Of a DNA stretch of 64,000 nucleotides, positions 36,867 through 51,500 are shown one piece after another. The stretch lies in NCBI GenBank assembly GCA_026874595.1, contig CM049320.1:30844214-30908213 (forward strand), read 5' to 3'. The position numbers were made by a program, and so were the translations under genes. The stretch's first letter is position 1, and each line of letters starts with the position of its first letter. This DNA is from Sipunculus nudus (taxonomy: Eukaryota; Annelida; Sipuncula; Golfingiida; Sipunculidae). A model generated the notes under the pieces. It was not told the DNA's origin. It saw only the letters and a list, made by a program, of their open reading frames with translations, and did not search any database.

Positions 36867-38485
36867 GTTTTATATATAAAAATCCCAGTTATTCATGATA
36901 AGAGAACAGACAGAGTAAACTTTTGAGGTGTACCTGTAGATATATATGAGCGACATGGGTGTATATATGTTAGTCCTGTTGGAAGGAGGCACGGTTCAAT
37001 GAACACTGTTACAATTAACAACGACATTAAAGGAATGGAACTGAAGGAAACGCTTTTAACTCAGCAACTATAGTATTCATTTTGACATTAGAGCAATATC
37101 GGATTGACAGCCAATCTTTACCCTTTTACACAGATTAAAGGCATACAGAACTTAGTCATACTTACGTTATGTTACAATGATCAAGAATAGTCGGATATCT
37201 ACCCTTCATTTTTCTACCCTGCAGGCGACCTGAAGATGTCCTACATTAACTCGTATATATATACATGACATTTTACAACAGCTCGTCTGGGTAACTTTGA
37301 TATTTAACAATATTTCATCGCTCATATATTGCTTGTGTTGGTGTATTGGGCTAGATCATCCTTTCGTGAAAATGAAATTAGTGAGTAAAGATTGACGGTA
37401 TATCGTACCGCTTAGGGTTCAAGGACAATGGTCTTCTTTCTATCGGCTAGAAATATATCCAATGGATGAATTAAATTAGCTTTGTACAGTTGAGAAGACG
37501 TTATGTTTGCACAATAGTTGGTATGTACAGAGGTCATTTAATTAAGCAAAGCAGGCCTTTTGAAGAGAATTATCGTAAGTCTTAACATTAGTTCCACTTT
37601 ACCATAAAAGATATTAGTCTAATTTATATTTAGACATTTGGACCACGCACATGACACGTGTGAAACCAACAGAATTTCCGGAGTACATTAACACAAATCT
37701 GTTTATATTTTCTTAATGATATAAATAACATACATTTGGGTCAATGAGAAAAATATCAAATGCCAGTGGTTTGCAAGACATGTTTTTGCAACAGAGAGAA
37801 CGATTGGTATACGATATCGACAGGTACGTTTTCGAATTACAGGTATTATATGAAGGACTTGGGGAAAATGCAGAAGGCATCCAATGGTTAACGATATGGG
37901 TAAAGTCATGACATGGGGCATATATAGTGATTGGGAATAATGATAAGCATACGCGTATGACTGGCATATTATATTTGAGCTTCTTGTGTTACATGTTTTG
38001 AATAAAAGATTTGGAAATAATCCATAGACACCGAACATATAAAACCGGATGTACGTCAGTTCACCTCTATTTATTTTACCTATTGCCTTATAATCACATT
38101 TGTGATATATCTTAAGAAGCATGCAATAATTAACGAATGCTTCACGGTGGTTGTCTGTCACGCTTTAATTTAAAAAACGACATTACTGACCATTAGTATA
38201 TGTTTTTTTTAAATGACAGGGAAGGTTCAATTTTCTAACTTCAGTCCTTGTGTTAACCAAATGACATTTTATGTGTAGCTTTCAGTTATAATGAAATATC
38301 CGCTGAGGCAGATTAAATCTGTCAATATATCAGGTTATATTTCCTGGCTTTTTTTGACGCTACTCATGGGAATCTTTTACCGATAATGAGCTTTACACAT
38401 TAAACAATTACCTGTAAGTCTATGGCTCTAGGAAAAGAATTTCCAAACTTTCGTATTGCAAAACGTACATTGAATGTTTTATATT
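35545..38485. other. Intergenic, decayed GPCR 5' side
   Basis: No gene seen. Two parts resemble each other: about 36605-36740 and 38290-38420 (atgaaatatcc ... atgagctttacac). (AT)n at 36803-36862. Confidence 0.5.
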
Positions 38486-38489
38486 TACA

Positions 38490-38964
38490 ATAAGTCTTTG
38501 TAACTCTCACACTGCTTGATTTAACATTTGTATTTCGTGCTTCAAAGATGACCCTCTTCTCTGTTATCCTGAGGGGTTTTAAGGACATTTTTTCGAAACT
38601 GCAATGGAAGGACTTTTTCAGGCATCACTATATAGCTTGTTTTGTTTACACTGTTAGTAACAGCAATGATTACAACAAACATAATTAAGTGTAAAAATAA
38701 ATATCTTTGGTTTGGTTCAATATGTATTAAACTTAGAAGCATTTCGGGTTTAAATTTGTCTATGGACTATATTTATATAATTTGGCAACTGCCAATAATT
38801 GTTATATACATTTTGAAACATACACAGGGCAAACAGTCGAGATAGCCAGGAACATTTCCTAGGCACTGATATATATCTATAACTCCGTTTAGGTTTTCAC
38901 TAAAATGAGGCAAGAAATCGGAGCTCCGTCGAGATTAAATTGCAGGATTGATCATTTACTTTAG
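38490..38964 (+). pseudogene. GPCR pseudogene, helices 5-7 only
   Basis: The DNA aligns with 20395-20848 of the intact GPCR. Clear landmarks are ttcgaaactgcaatggaagg, gcaactgccaataattgtta, gaggcaagaaatcggagctc and attaaattgcagga, in the same order. It has many frame disruptions and a deletion between helices 5 and 6. The stop region and following cggagtaacactt also match the intact gene's 3' flank. The first half of the gene is not recognisable. Confidence 0.8.
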
Positions 38965-39239
38965 AGGATTAAAGGCAGATCCCGGAGTAACACTTGAATC
39001 CTAAAGACTGATATGCAAAAGTGCACCGATATACAAAGCAGCTTAAATTGGTTTCCCTGCTTTAACTGGCCTTAGTCGGTTTGTCGTGTAAAATGCAACA
39101 GAAAGTTTTGTCTCTCCTATCCTTTGTCATTTACTAAGAAAATTGTAGGAGGTAAACGGTTATCTTTCCACTCATCTTTCAGATGGAATTATTCTTTATA
39201 TACCTTATTTACATAGTCCTGATATGGTATTGTTTATAT

Positions 39240-39800
39240 ATATATGTGGGGGTGGGACGTTTTTTTTGAGCCCCATAGCTCAGATGATGTAGGTAACAGA
39301 GATTTAATTTCAGGTTTCCCAGGAGATTTTTATGGACCTCCCGGGATCTCAAGTTCAAGGATTCTAGGTCTAATGGTTAGGATTTGTGCCTTGTTTACGG
39401 ACGACCGCATCTTTGAAAGTCTCAAAAATGGAGAAAAAATCCGTAAAATTCGAAAAAATACAGGATGTGCCATCAGTCTGCAAGAACTGATGAAACACTC
39501 CATGATGAATATGCATGCAAAGAATCATGGTGATCAATTTAATAGTTGTACTGATGCTAGATCTTTTGTATCAATTTTTTAAATTATTCTTGTGGTATTT
39601 CGGAGTCCCATAGCTCCGAGGATATTTGTAACAGAGACCTAATTTCAGGTTTCCAAGGAGATTTTTGTGGACCTCGCTGCATGTTAAGTTAGAAGATTCC
39701 AGGTAGGATTTTGATGGTCAGACTGACAGACGGACGGACGACGGACAAAGTGTGATCGCTTTAGCTCAGATGACTTTCAGTCAGCTAAGCTAAAAATGGT
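39240..39800. repeat. Second copy of the intron-9 tandem-repeat element
   Basis: About two units (agccccatagctc ... gagatttttgtggacctc) followed by a gacggacggacgacggac run and the terminal phrase agctcagatga ... agctaaaaatgg, matching the right end of the 49480-51830 array. It lies between the GPCR pseudogene and the RPTP 3' end. Confidence 0.8.
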
Positions 39801-40154
39801 GAGAAGGGATGCCCCATCTAAGACAAGATATTAAGGACAGACCCAAATAAAATACAGCTATTAGCCCCTCTGAGGTTCAGCATGTATCAAAAGAAATAAC
39901 ACTACAGACATATGATCAGTTCTGCATATGTAATATATTTCTTCACATGAATATAGCATAGATTCTTTACTCTTCCAATATTCGTAGCACATACCGACAG
40001 TGTAGGATATGTAAGAATAAATTGTGTGTGGGCGCAAAATTGGCAGAAATCCAGTCTTATCGTTCTTTTAATAAGAAAATGAATCACTCTGTTATATACT
40101 TTAATCGGTGGTACCTCAACAATGATTAGCAATTGTGAATGTATGTCTCAAGTC

Positions 40155-40202
<48 letters not shown>

Positions 40203-40240
40203 ATATATATATTAATTGGCTCTTGTCAAGCTGTCGTTGA
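39801..40240. other. RPTP 3' flank
   Basis: (AT)n runs at 40157-40210 lie just past the stop codon. No clear AATAAA was found on the minus strand here, so the transcript end is unknown. Confidence 0.45.
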
Positions 40241-40315
40241 CTATTTAAAGTTGGAGTAGGTGCTGTATGAGAGAATGTAGTCAAGAGCTGCTTGGTGAAG
40301 GCATGTGTACTGCTC
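40241..40315 (-). CDS. RPTP exon 24: C-terminus and stop codon
   Basis: This exon encodes residues 1057-1080: EQYTCLHQAALDYILSY, the closing D2 helix (canonical E-Q-Y-x-F-x-x-x-A-x-L-x-Y), then YSNFK and TAG. Acceptor TTTTAG. An (AT)n run begins about 30 bp past the stop. Confidence 0.92.
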   Translation of the reverse strand, partial: EQYTCLHQAALDYILSYSTYSNFK

Positions 40316-43300
40316 CTAAAAAATAAACATTATTAAACATTTTACCTCAGCGTCCAGAACTTTCTTTCCACCATATTTTAAAAAGTACGAAAATCATCGA
40401 CATGCGCTAGGCTGTGAAACCTAATGTTAATCTACTGATTGAAAAGAGAAATAAATTTTACGAATTATGAAAATTGTAAAAGCAAAATCTTCATTAGGCC
40501 AGGACCTGAAGCACCTTAATCAATGAAGGTGATTGAAACAAATGACGTCGAAATCACGAGTACTTAATAGGCCCGCAGAGCAGAGGTTAAAATCACGTAC
40601 CAAAGTGCCAACAAATAACGGTTGATATTTCCTCACTAACTGCACTGCATGGTAGACGTCCACTTCCGCTTCGTTTACAATTTTATCACAGATGTGCCAC
40701 AATGCTAGAAAGAAACCTGTATCACTGACACCATCACTGGAAGAAAAATATTATACCTTTTGTCTACATTTCCATATTATACAGTTTGGTTTACATATTA
40801 ACATATAATTCAGTTTGGTCTACATCTAAATATATTAGCCAGTTTGGTCTAGATGTAAAAATATTAAAAAGCTTGTTCTACTTTCGTCTAAGGGAAACAT
40901 GGTGTGATGTACTGCTTAACACTAACACTGTATTAAACGAAGTAGATTCAGCCTTCCATCGTATGCACATACTATACTTAAAAATGCAAGAACTTTGCCA
41001 TAGACAAGAAATCGACTACTGAAAATTGACACAACAAATATAGTTTCTTAGCTTCATGCAAGATGCAAGTAGCACTAAGATGAATGACTGAGACACTCAA
41101 CTCACAGGCAGTGGACTAGAACCCGGTTATCAGCCGATTTGTACTGGCATCTCTTGGCTTCCTGGTACACTGCTAAGAGATCACTCCATCTTGAAGAAAA
41201 CCCACCTCTGGAGTGTGTCAGTTGAAACTGGTACACTTTAGTTACTCTTTTCTGTAAATGAAATTGAACAATTCGATAGAATGTAACCAATCACGTCATG
41301 ACACCGTGCGCACCTGTTACGCAAACATTGATGAAAATTGATAAGGCTACATCCATATGAGTAGATTATACTTTTTACTTAATAAAAGGGAATATTAAGC
41401 GACATGTTTACTAAATTTCTCTTACAATTGTCTACACATGCAACATGTAATGTTAAATCTTTCATTTCTTCGAAATATTCACTTTCAATATCTCTTTATA
41501 TGAGTATTCACCGTTCTGTGAAGGGATATCGTTAACCACGTCAATACATAAAGTAAGCGGTTCCAGTTAAAGTGTTAACACTCAGGCATCATTATATAGC
41601 TTGTATAAAGTAGCCCTCAGTAAATTAAATTTGTTATGTCTTAGCAAATTTCTTTTTCTTTTGCAAGACTGATTTCGATTTTAGATTAAGAAATATTTAC
41701 TGGTCGTTAAAATTAATTAACAAATCATTAAGTTTGATAAGTGCGTAAAGTGTAAAGAGTAAATGTACAAGAATAACAGCATATTTAATTATAATAATGT
41801 TTACCTGTAACCTGTACAAAGTAGAAAGGAAACATTTTTTTTTATTAAAGCAAACAAACCATATACTGCTTTGCCTCATCTAGTATAGTTACCTTAAATT
41901 TGCAAGTTATTTCCCGTACTGTATATCCCTCCTTCATTGACTTGGAGGCCATGTTGACAGTGAAAGGTCCAAAGTTGCTTTCATACTCCTTCCAATATTC
42001 TGGACATTCCTAAAACAAAATAACTTTCAAATAACAAGAAAATTAATGGTCGCCTTTTCAATTCGTGTACGATCGGTAACCATACAAGCAAGTACTCAAC
42101 TATCTGACATTTGTTCAATTCCACTAGGTATTAGTTTTCTTTTCTATTTTTTTAGGTGGGGGGTAAAATATATCAATTTCTAGTCTTGTGCAGCCAAAGT
42201 CTGCCAGTCACACTACAGAGACCACTCTTTGGGTAGATCAATTTCTTATTTTGGAGAATTTCATCGCAGGTTCATGACATAATAATAAAAAATCCATTAC
42301 CATAGATCAAGGGTAAATCACAAGTCCGTTTTTACCCATGTTGCAATCTAACAGTAACATACAGCATACAACATGTAACTGGTGCTGGCCGTACATATCA
42401 TATGAGAATTACAAGAACTACTGTGCTGTGATTTCATTGAGAATAAAATAAGATATTAATGTAATTTACATACCTTGCTGCCCATATCGTTCAATGCAAT
42501 TATTGTGCCACATCCATAGTCTTGTATTAGTCTCCATATATCTACCAGTGTGTTTTGCATTGGACTTTGCGTCGCCAAAAATGCGTTCTTCATTTCATAA
42601 CCCTTAACATGAATGCAGGCTCAGTATAGAGAAGTATAATATAATAACGAGTAACTATGTAACTCGCAAATGTGAAATATATCCTATGATCGGCAAAGTC
42701 TGAAACTTAAGGCTTAAATATGATGTTTAACCCTATTATCTTGAATTCATCGGTTACAATCAAGTGGGATCACTGACGGAGAGCTAATATGTCAAAGTTG
42801 CAAATATAAATAAAAGGGGCAATTGGTGAAGTCAAAGGTAATAAATCGGAAAGAAAATTCAAATTATTATATATTATCCCTTTAATTGTTAAAAACCTCA
42901 TTTATATCAGATGAAATATGTATATTATTTTTCTAAAAGACCTAATCATTACAATTAATAACTCATAGTCATCCACCCGTTGGATATTTGATATATATTG
43001 ACTAGTTAGGTACTTACATGAACAAACACGCCATTAATATAATCATTGAATCCAGGGACCTTGGTCATCAGCTGAGGACGGAGCTTGTTGCTTGGTAACA
43101 CTTCCATACTTCTGTTTTTGCCTACATTCTCTTCCTTCCTGGCGTCACTCTGCTTATTCTCTTGAATAACCATCTTCACTTTCTCCAGCATCTGGTTTAG
43201 AAATATACAATTGATCCAAGATTTACACAAAAACCTTCCTGAAACATGATTTTGCTAATAACGTGATAGGCAGGGCCAATAAGGGAACAATAATCATACT

Positions 43301-45803
43301 TTTCTTGGGAAGTGCTAGTTTATTTTATCCGTGTGGTCATATTTTGATCACATTATATCACTGGAGTAGTACACCTATAATTCCGAAACAATTAACTATA
43401 ATATTCATCATAAACATAGAATTTATTTCAATCAATTTTCTTAATGGGAAGCAGCAAGGCACCAATCATGATGTCCGCCTGATATGATTTGAATTTAAGC
43501 AAAATTTTACACATGATTAATATAATTCCAGGGATCTGGTGCACCACAAAATAATTACAGCAAACACGTAGCTTAGCCCCAAATAAGCAACAACTGGATA
43601 AAGATTAACATGATATGCAAGCTAACCTACATCAAACTGATTTAATTGTTCCTGTTGTAATCCTGGCAGTATCTCCTCAAACTCTGAAGCCGGGTACACA
43701 GTCTGACCACAGTGCAAGGCCTCCAGCAAAGCTTCATGTATGAAGATGTATTGATCCTGGAAATCAACAGGAATAAATATCATATCATATAAGACTTAAC
43801 ATAATACTTGACAAGATAAGTATAGATATATTTAGAACAAAAATGATCAAGTGATCAATAATGCAAAGCACTACTAATGACTACCCAACGTAGTATTGTA
43901 GCAGTAACGAACGTCATTTTAGAACTGTAATTTTTAGTTTTATCGGAGACAGGATGTTGTTATTAATGTTTCCTTCAGTGCAGGGTGGTAAACTAAGCTA
44001 CAAAATCAACAAGTTTCTCGATGGATCAATGATCATCTTTTAAATGATCACAACTGGAAAAAAAATTCAACGCTTCCAAGGAGCTTAGATGACCAATACC
44101 AGTGTGGAATTATTCAATTTGAAACGTTTTGATGACCACTTTCGGTATAGAATTAAAAGAGGTATAGAGTGAAACAGTATTAGAAGTATGAACTTTATTT
44201 TTTTCACATGGAGTGTACCAATGGTTATAACAGCTAATACGAGGCACTCTCAATGACACTGATGGTGGCTATTTGGAGTGTATTGGGCTGGAAGAAACTG
44301 GAGGACCCGGCGAAATCCACCGACCTAGGGCGAACCACTAGATCCATCGTCATAACAACGCCAAGGATCGAACCCGGACCACCGTCGGTATAGAATGAAC
44401 TACGTTTAAAGGATTTTAAAACTGTTTGGGAAACTATCGGGAAAAGATGCGGTACCTCTACCTACCACGCTCTGGACCATACTGGGCCTGCTGGTCCTCA
44501 TCTTTTCCACACAGAGAGGGATATTAATCTTATCTTCTGTGGCCGCCTGGTCAAGTAAGTAATCAATGGCAATAAAGGTTCCCGTTCGGCCTACTCCAGC
44601 ACTGCAGGTAACGAATCAACAAAGATATCCAGAGTTTATATTAAAATCATCAACGTCGGATACATATACGAACATATGTAATGCGTGAATTAATTAAAAG
44701 AGCACAATTTAAAAGAACCTACTGTGTTATGTATACACCTGTTAACCCCTCCAGGCACGTTCTGTTATTAGAGTGAAAAAAAAACAATTCCTGTATGGGT
44801 GGAAATCTATGTATGATGGGACAGAGGGCACACAACGTGCCAATCGAAGAGAAGTAACATCTGACCTGCAATGTACCAACGTAGGATTTCCTTCGGTGGA
44901 GAACATTTGTTTTGCTTTCCCATGAAAATCAAGGAAGGCAGCTGGGCTTTCTGGAGTGCCGTGGTCGGGCCAAGATATATACTGTATATGGTTAAACTCA
45001 TGGCCGGTACCTCCCTGAAAATACGAATTGTTTCCCTATGACAATTTCACCTCGCCATGTATCAAGTCCACAATGGCTAGCAGACATAAAAATTTGACTT
45101 GACGCAAGCTTTCCGTCACTGTTAACAAAGAGGTTAGTGTAAATGTAAGGATGAAAATCAGGCTAAACGCACCAATGATCTATCAAACCAGTAATAGTTA
45201 ACCAGAAAGGTGTTAACACCTAGGTGGTCATTGCAACCAATTTATTGCTAACGAAAATATTGAAAAAATAATATAAATATTGGTTAAAATTATAAATTAG
45301 AGGTTTTAAAGTTTGAAATATATTCGTATCTCTGAATGTTTTAATGCTTACTACACCAAGCAGGACTTGCCTTTTCCATTCTCAACTTCCGTGTCACATA
45401 GTGAGAGGTTTCTTGTTCATTGCGTTTTGTCACAGTAAAATCCCCGTGCTGCACTTTACCGGTCATCACTTGATCAGGCCAGTACTTCTCACATTTGCAC
45501 TGATAGAAAAAAAAAGACTCGGCATTGATATTATATTATAGGTAGGATGCTGTATTATTAGTTAAACAGAAGAACATTGTCCAATACGTGCTGTCATCAG
45601 GTTTTTTGTCGTCAGAATAACAGTGGACATCGTGTCTGCAAAGATTACGTTTGTGACTACAGTTGCTTACTAGTAATATACATTTTGATGGTATATCATC
45701 ATATAAACACCTCAAAGTTTTTTTATTTTATTTAAAACAATTATATCAGAATCTTCCATGCGATTTGGACGCAATATTGAATATATAACGGACCACATTC
45801 TAT

Positions 45804-45868
<65 letters not shown>

Positions 45869-48516
45869 TATTTTTCGCGTTTTCATAATAATTATTTCAT
45901 AATGATTACTCCCTACATTAGGCAGACATAATTCTGTATGAAATCATTATTCATTATTCTTATTGACCAAATGTCTTTATTATTCTCATATCTTAACATT
46001 GTGCAACATTTAAGTTTTTGGTATTTTTTTTTATTTTGCAATGCATACAGGGAAAAAGAATTTAATAATGTTTACTCTTCTTAAATGTACCAATGCAACG
46101 GCTTGGTCTCACCGAGTAATTGATGTAAATAACGTTTAAAGAACAGGGAAATATTCAACAGGATAAAAAGATATAGACGTTTGAAGATCAGTTTGAAATG
46201 TAAGCATAATGTTAGGGCCAAACCAATACACAGCTTTTTCTTGTTAACAATGTTGGTGTTGCGTGAATATTTTTAGAAACATGTTACCCCTGGTGTATAT
46301 TTAGAAGTTTCTGATTTCAAATTGTGGCTTACCTTTCCATTTTCTTCAAGGTTTGTCACCATAACGACAAGAGTGACATTTTGTTCCCAAACCATTCTCA
46401 GAAAATCAGCCTCATAACACTTTAGGGCGCCTAAGGAATATAATTCAAAAGGTGACTACAAATGTTATGTTTTGCAACTAAATGCAATGATTCGCAATAT
46501 TTTACTACCTATATATTGAATTGATAATTCGCAACATTGAACTACCTATACATAATAATTGATAGTTACACATTTATGAAGAGATAAGAATAAACAACTC
46601 TACAAATTAATTAGCCTACGTACACAATCCTTATCATCAGCTGCAAGGTGGTATTTTAAATTGAGACTAATTTTTTTTTATTTAAGAATCTAGTTTAACA
46701 TCATTGTATTTGTTTATATTTATTTAAATGTTTGAGCTATCGTCGCTTGTGATCGTTTTAGTGCTTGTTTTAATGCACGGTATACAACAACTGCGACAGC
46801 TAAATGATCACACATACCTTGTGCGGCTATGAAAGCTTTTGGTTTTTTGTATCCCTGGGGAATATATAGAGTTCGGTTAACACATGACATTTTTTTCGCA
46901 TATCAGCATGTGAATGTGTGTAGTTTAATATATCCAATGAAGCTTCCTCATTGTTCTTATCCTCCTTTCTGACAGAGAATATTAGTGTGTATTATTTCTT
47001 TTATGAGTGTAATCCATTGAAAGCGTCAACAAAAGCATGTAATGCATGTCGCAGGTACAACCAGATTCATTGATCATTCCTTCAGGTGTCCAGGGTCATA
47101 GGAAATTATCTTACGTCATGGTCCAAGGCATTTTTTTTTAAATTATACATGCGTTCTTCGGCTCACCTGCATTTATTTATTCTAACGACCAAAGCATCAA
47201 CACTATAAACACTATCAGGCATACAAGCATCGGCACCTTAAATTCTAAACACCACCCTCTTAACTACTGATATATTACTGACCGTGCACACTAAATCAAA
47301 CACTTATACCATTATTTTGAATATATACATATATATAACAAAACCTCACACTCATCATTAAAAAAAAATTTATTCTGAAAACGAACATTAACAGTAAATA
47401 ACCATACTCACGTCATGTTATTTATTTCGATTTAAACATTAAAAAGTAAAGATAAAACTCACATCTATGTAGTTTGCATTGACGTAGGTGAGCAGTGGAT
47501 CCGTTTCTCCTTTCAGGTGAACCCGACTTTCGTCATCTAAATATGTGTTCATACATCCCTTTTAATGAATGATCTTGTTTCTTTAAACATATATTTTAAT
47601 AAAAATATGGGATTTGCATAGCGTTATAACTCCATTTAATAAAGCCGACCAATTATACATTTCTAGTTGGTAGAGTTCAAGCTTGCAGTAGTTTCTTTAA
47701 CGTGTATGTAGTTATCACTATATTATCAGTATTAAAATCACAATATTTGATTAAGATGAATAATTCTACTACTAAAACTTTTTATTTGGACATGAATTTT
47801 TTAGTCATCGATCACGCACATCCATATCTAAATCATGACTACACGAATATATTTACACTACTTATTTATCCAAATAAATCTCCTCATTTAATGCTTATTT
47901 CAGAAATGTCAGCATGGTCGTCGTTGACTGAAAAACAATATTAGCTTTCACGAATACATCATGCATTTACGGTAAATATGTAATTTTGTTAAATTTATGT
48001 AATATTGATTAATCATTCTCTGTTCATTTTGACTGTGTTTGACAGGAAAAACTTCAGACAAACATCACAGAAAACCTGAAGCAGACCACAAATATGCACT
48101 TTGTAGATGACTCATTTTAACGCCGCCAGTCATAACAACAGTTAACACTCACAGGCAATGATATTTTTGTATCTATTCTTCGCGGCTACCTCTGGTGCAC
48201 CGCCTACTTCACAACTTCCTGGTACATTAGGGATTGCCTGAAGGTACAACAGACTAAGACTGATTACACATGGACACACATATATAATATGTTATAAACA
48301 AAAAGTTAATATTGGGAAGTATCATGAACTGCCATGTCGTGCATATCATACACTTGACGACTCCCCTCAGCGTGTGGAGACAAAAGTAACCCCCTCCCCC
48401 CTTTTTGGCATAATTTTTCGGCCTTGAAACATGGCCATAACTCTCTCTTATGGATTTCAGATAAACGTATCAATTTTATTTGGTTAAGCTTCACATGTAT
48501 TGAATTTTTCAAAACG

Positions 48517-48556
<40 letters not shown>

Positions 48557-51500
48557 GATCACATATTCATTATAATATGCTCTAGGGCGCTTTACATAAT
48601 ACTAAGACAGTATGAAATAAAAGCAAAATTCAAAATATTGAATTCAACCCTTTCAAATGTACTATAAAATATGTAAGAGTACTACAATAAGATAACCAAA
48701 AGATATCAAAGTATCAATCAAAAAGCACTCAATCCTGGTGAAAGCTTATTTGAATAAATGTTTTAAGTTGTGGAAAATTTGTACAAGAGAAATGGTATTC
48801 CATTTTGAAGGTCCAGCCGCATGCAATGCTTTGTCACCACCCGAGGCCCTGTAGGAACTATTGATATAATTCACCTATCATCTTCCTGCTTAATACCACC
48901 TGTGAATAAATCCATCTTTTCTTAGATAGGTTTCAGTGCAATCCACAAATCATTTTGCTGCATACATCATGCGAGCATGTGGACAGAATATTTGATGTGA
49001 TGACATTTCATATTTACTTTGTATTCGTCCATGAAGGCGTTGGGTTTACTCCTCAGACGACGGATATGGTCAGACAGATCGGATATCTTCACATCTATTA
49101 AATTTTCATACGTTATTGCCTCGATCCCATCCGTTGAGGTCCCTGTGACAGATACTGGTGTTCCCTCATCAACTTCATCTCCAAGGGTGGAACGACTTTC
49201 ACAGAGGTCGTTTCTTAGGTTGTTCATTTCGGCTATATCCACCTCCTTCTGTGTTTCGTGCACTGCAGAATATAATTGTGCGAATGAAGTTCACATGTGT
49301 TACTTCGTGCATATATAGATAACAAGTGACCCATGGGTCATGACGCTCAGCTTAATTTGACATGTACACAAGTGATGCTTGTATTAATTATTGAAGTGAA
49401 TTATAGAATGACTTGCAGAGTGCATAAACTCATGGTCGCCCATAGTCCTTAGAAAATAGGTAACAGCAAGAATATTTTACTAGGAACTCCCCAGATGCTT
49501 AGTTAGATGTTTCTGCGTCAAACTGCAATGTCCTTAGTCCATTTGTCCTTAGTCCTTAGTAATCAAATCATGTTTTGTTTCACACAGCTCACAGGATATA
49601 GGTCACAGTGACCTTATTTTGGATATAAAAGGAGACATTACAATTACCTCCCTTTAAATTAAGAAAATCATATTTAAGTTAAGTCATCAGTTAAGATTTG
49701 TCTGACTTTCTGGGTGCTCAAAATTAGGCTTTCTGCTCATAGCTCAGAGAATTCAGGTCACAGTTACAAAATTTCAGGATTCAAAGGAGACTTGCCGAGG
49801 ACTTCCCTGGATGTCATATTAGAAGGTTCTAGATCCAAGTTTGATGTCATGCCTAGGTGATCATAAGCATATTTTTGGCAAGATCCTTACAGAATAGAGG
49901 TCACCATGACCTGCTTTCGGTTTTAAAGGAGATTAAGCAAGTACCTCCTTGGATGTTGTGTTATAAGATTCTAGGCCTAACAGTGACAATTTATATCCTG
50001 TCTGACTTTCTGGTTGTTCAAAATCATGTTTCTGGCCAGTCGCTTGGAGAATATACGTCATCATCACCTAATTTTGGGTTTCCATAAAATTTGCCCAAGA
50101 CTTCCCTGGATATCACATTAGAAAATTCTAAGGCGAATGGTTTCAGTTTGTACTCATCTGACTTCCAGGGTGCTCAGATCATGTATTTTGCCTATAGCTC
50201 ATAGAATAAAGATTACAGTAATCTAATTCATATTTCGAAGGACATTTACCCTGAATGTCACGTAAAAATATTGTAGGCCAAATGGATACAAGTTGTGCCC
50301 CGTCTGACACTTTGTGCTCAAAATCATGATTTCGGCAAGCTGCTCGCAGAATATAGGTCACCATGTCCTTACTACATGTTTATGAGGAGATTTACCAAGG
50401 ACATTTCTGGATGAACAGTTAGAACTTTCTAGGTCTAACGTATAAATATCTTGTGCTCTTTTTAACTGGGTGCTCAGTCATGTTTTTGGCCAGTAACTCG
50501 CAGAATATATGTCATAAAGACCTAGTTTAAAGTATCTGAAAAAATTGCCCTGTAACTCGATGTTTGTTGCGTTAGAAGATTCTAAGCCTAACGGGTACAA
50601 TTTGGGCCAATCTGATTTTTAGGTTGCTCAACTAACTTTTTTTCATATAGCTGTAAGAATATAGAATACGGTGACCTAATTTCATGTTTCGAAGGACATT
50701 TATCCAGGATCTCCCTGAATGTCATATTAGAGTGTTCTAGGCTAAATCGATACAATTTGTGCCCTTTCTGATATTCTGGATGCTAAAATCATGTTTTAGG
50801 CCAGTAGCTCACAGAATATAGGTCACAATGACCTAATTTTAGGTTTCCGAGCAGTTTTGCCTAGGACTTCCCTTTATGTTCTATTAAAAGCTTTCAGTCT
50901 TAACGGTAACGGTTTGTGCCTTGTTAAAGTTCGGACTGCTTCATGTGAAGGTCTCTATGATAAAGAAAAAAAAATGCGTAAACCATAGAAAAAGTACAGA
51001 TGGTGCCACCAGTCTTCAAGAAATGATAAAACACTCCATAATCAATATGCATAGTAAAAATCATGGCAATCAATGTATTAGTTATTCAGATACTATAGTT
51101 TTAATTCATATTTTTAATTATTCTGGGGGTACTTTTCAGCCCCATAGCTCGGAAGATATAGATCGTCGCAGTACCCGAATTGAGGTCTATAATGAGATTT
51201 TTTGTAGACTTTCATGGGTGTACAGATACACGTTCTTAGATCCAGCAGTTACAATTTGTGCACCGTCTGACTCACTGGGTGCTCTAAATCATCTTTTTGG
51301 CCCGTGGTTTGCTAAATATAGGACACAATGACCTAATTTCAGGTTTCCAAAGAGATTTACCTAGGACCTCCAAGAATCTACATTAAAAAGTTTCTAGGTC
51401 TAACGGTTACGGTATGACGCTATTAATGTCCAGACTGTTTCATTTGAAGGTCTCAAAAATAGAGAAAAAATGCGTTAAATTAGAAAAAAAATATAGGTGG

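Noticed and set aside
48306-48512. 68-codon minus-strand ORF in RPTP intron 10
   Set aside because: No PTP motif and not compatible with the exon 10 to exon 11 phase 0 junction.
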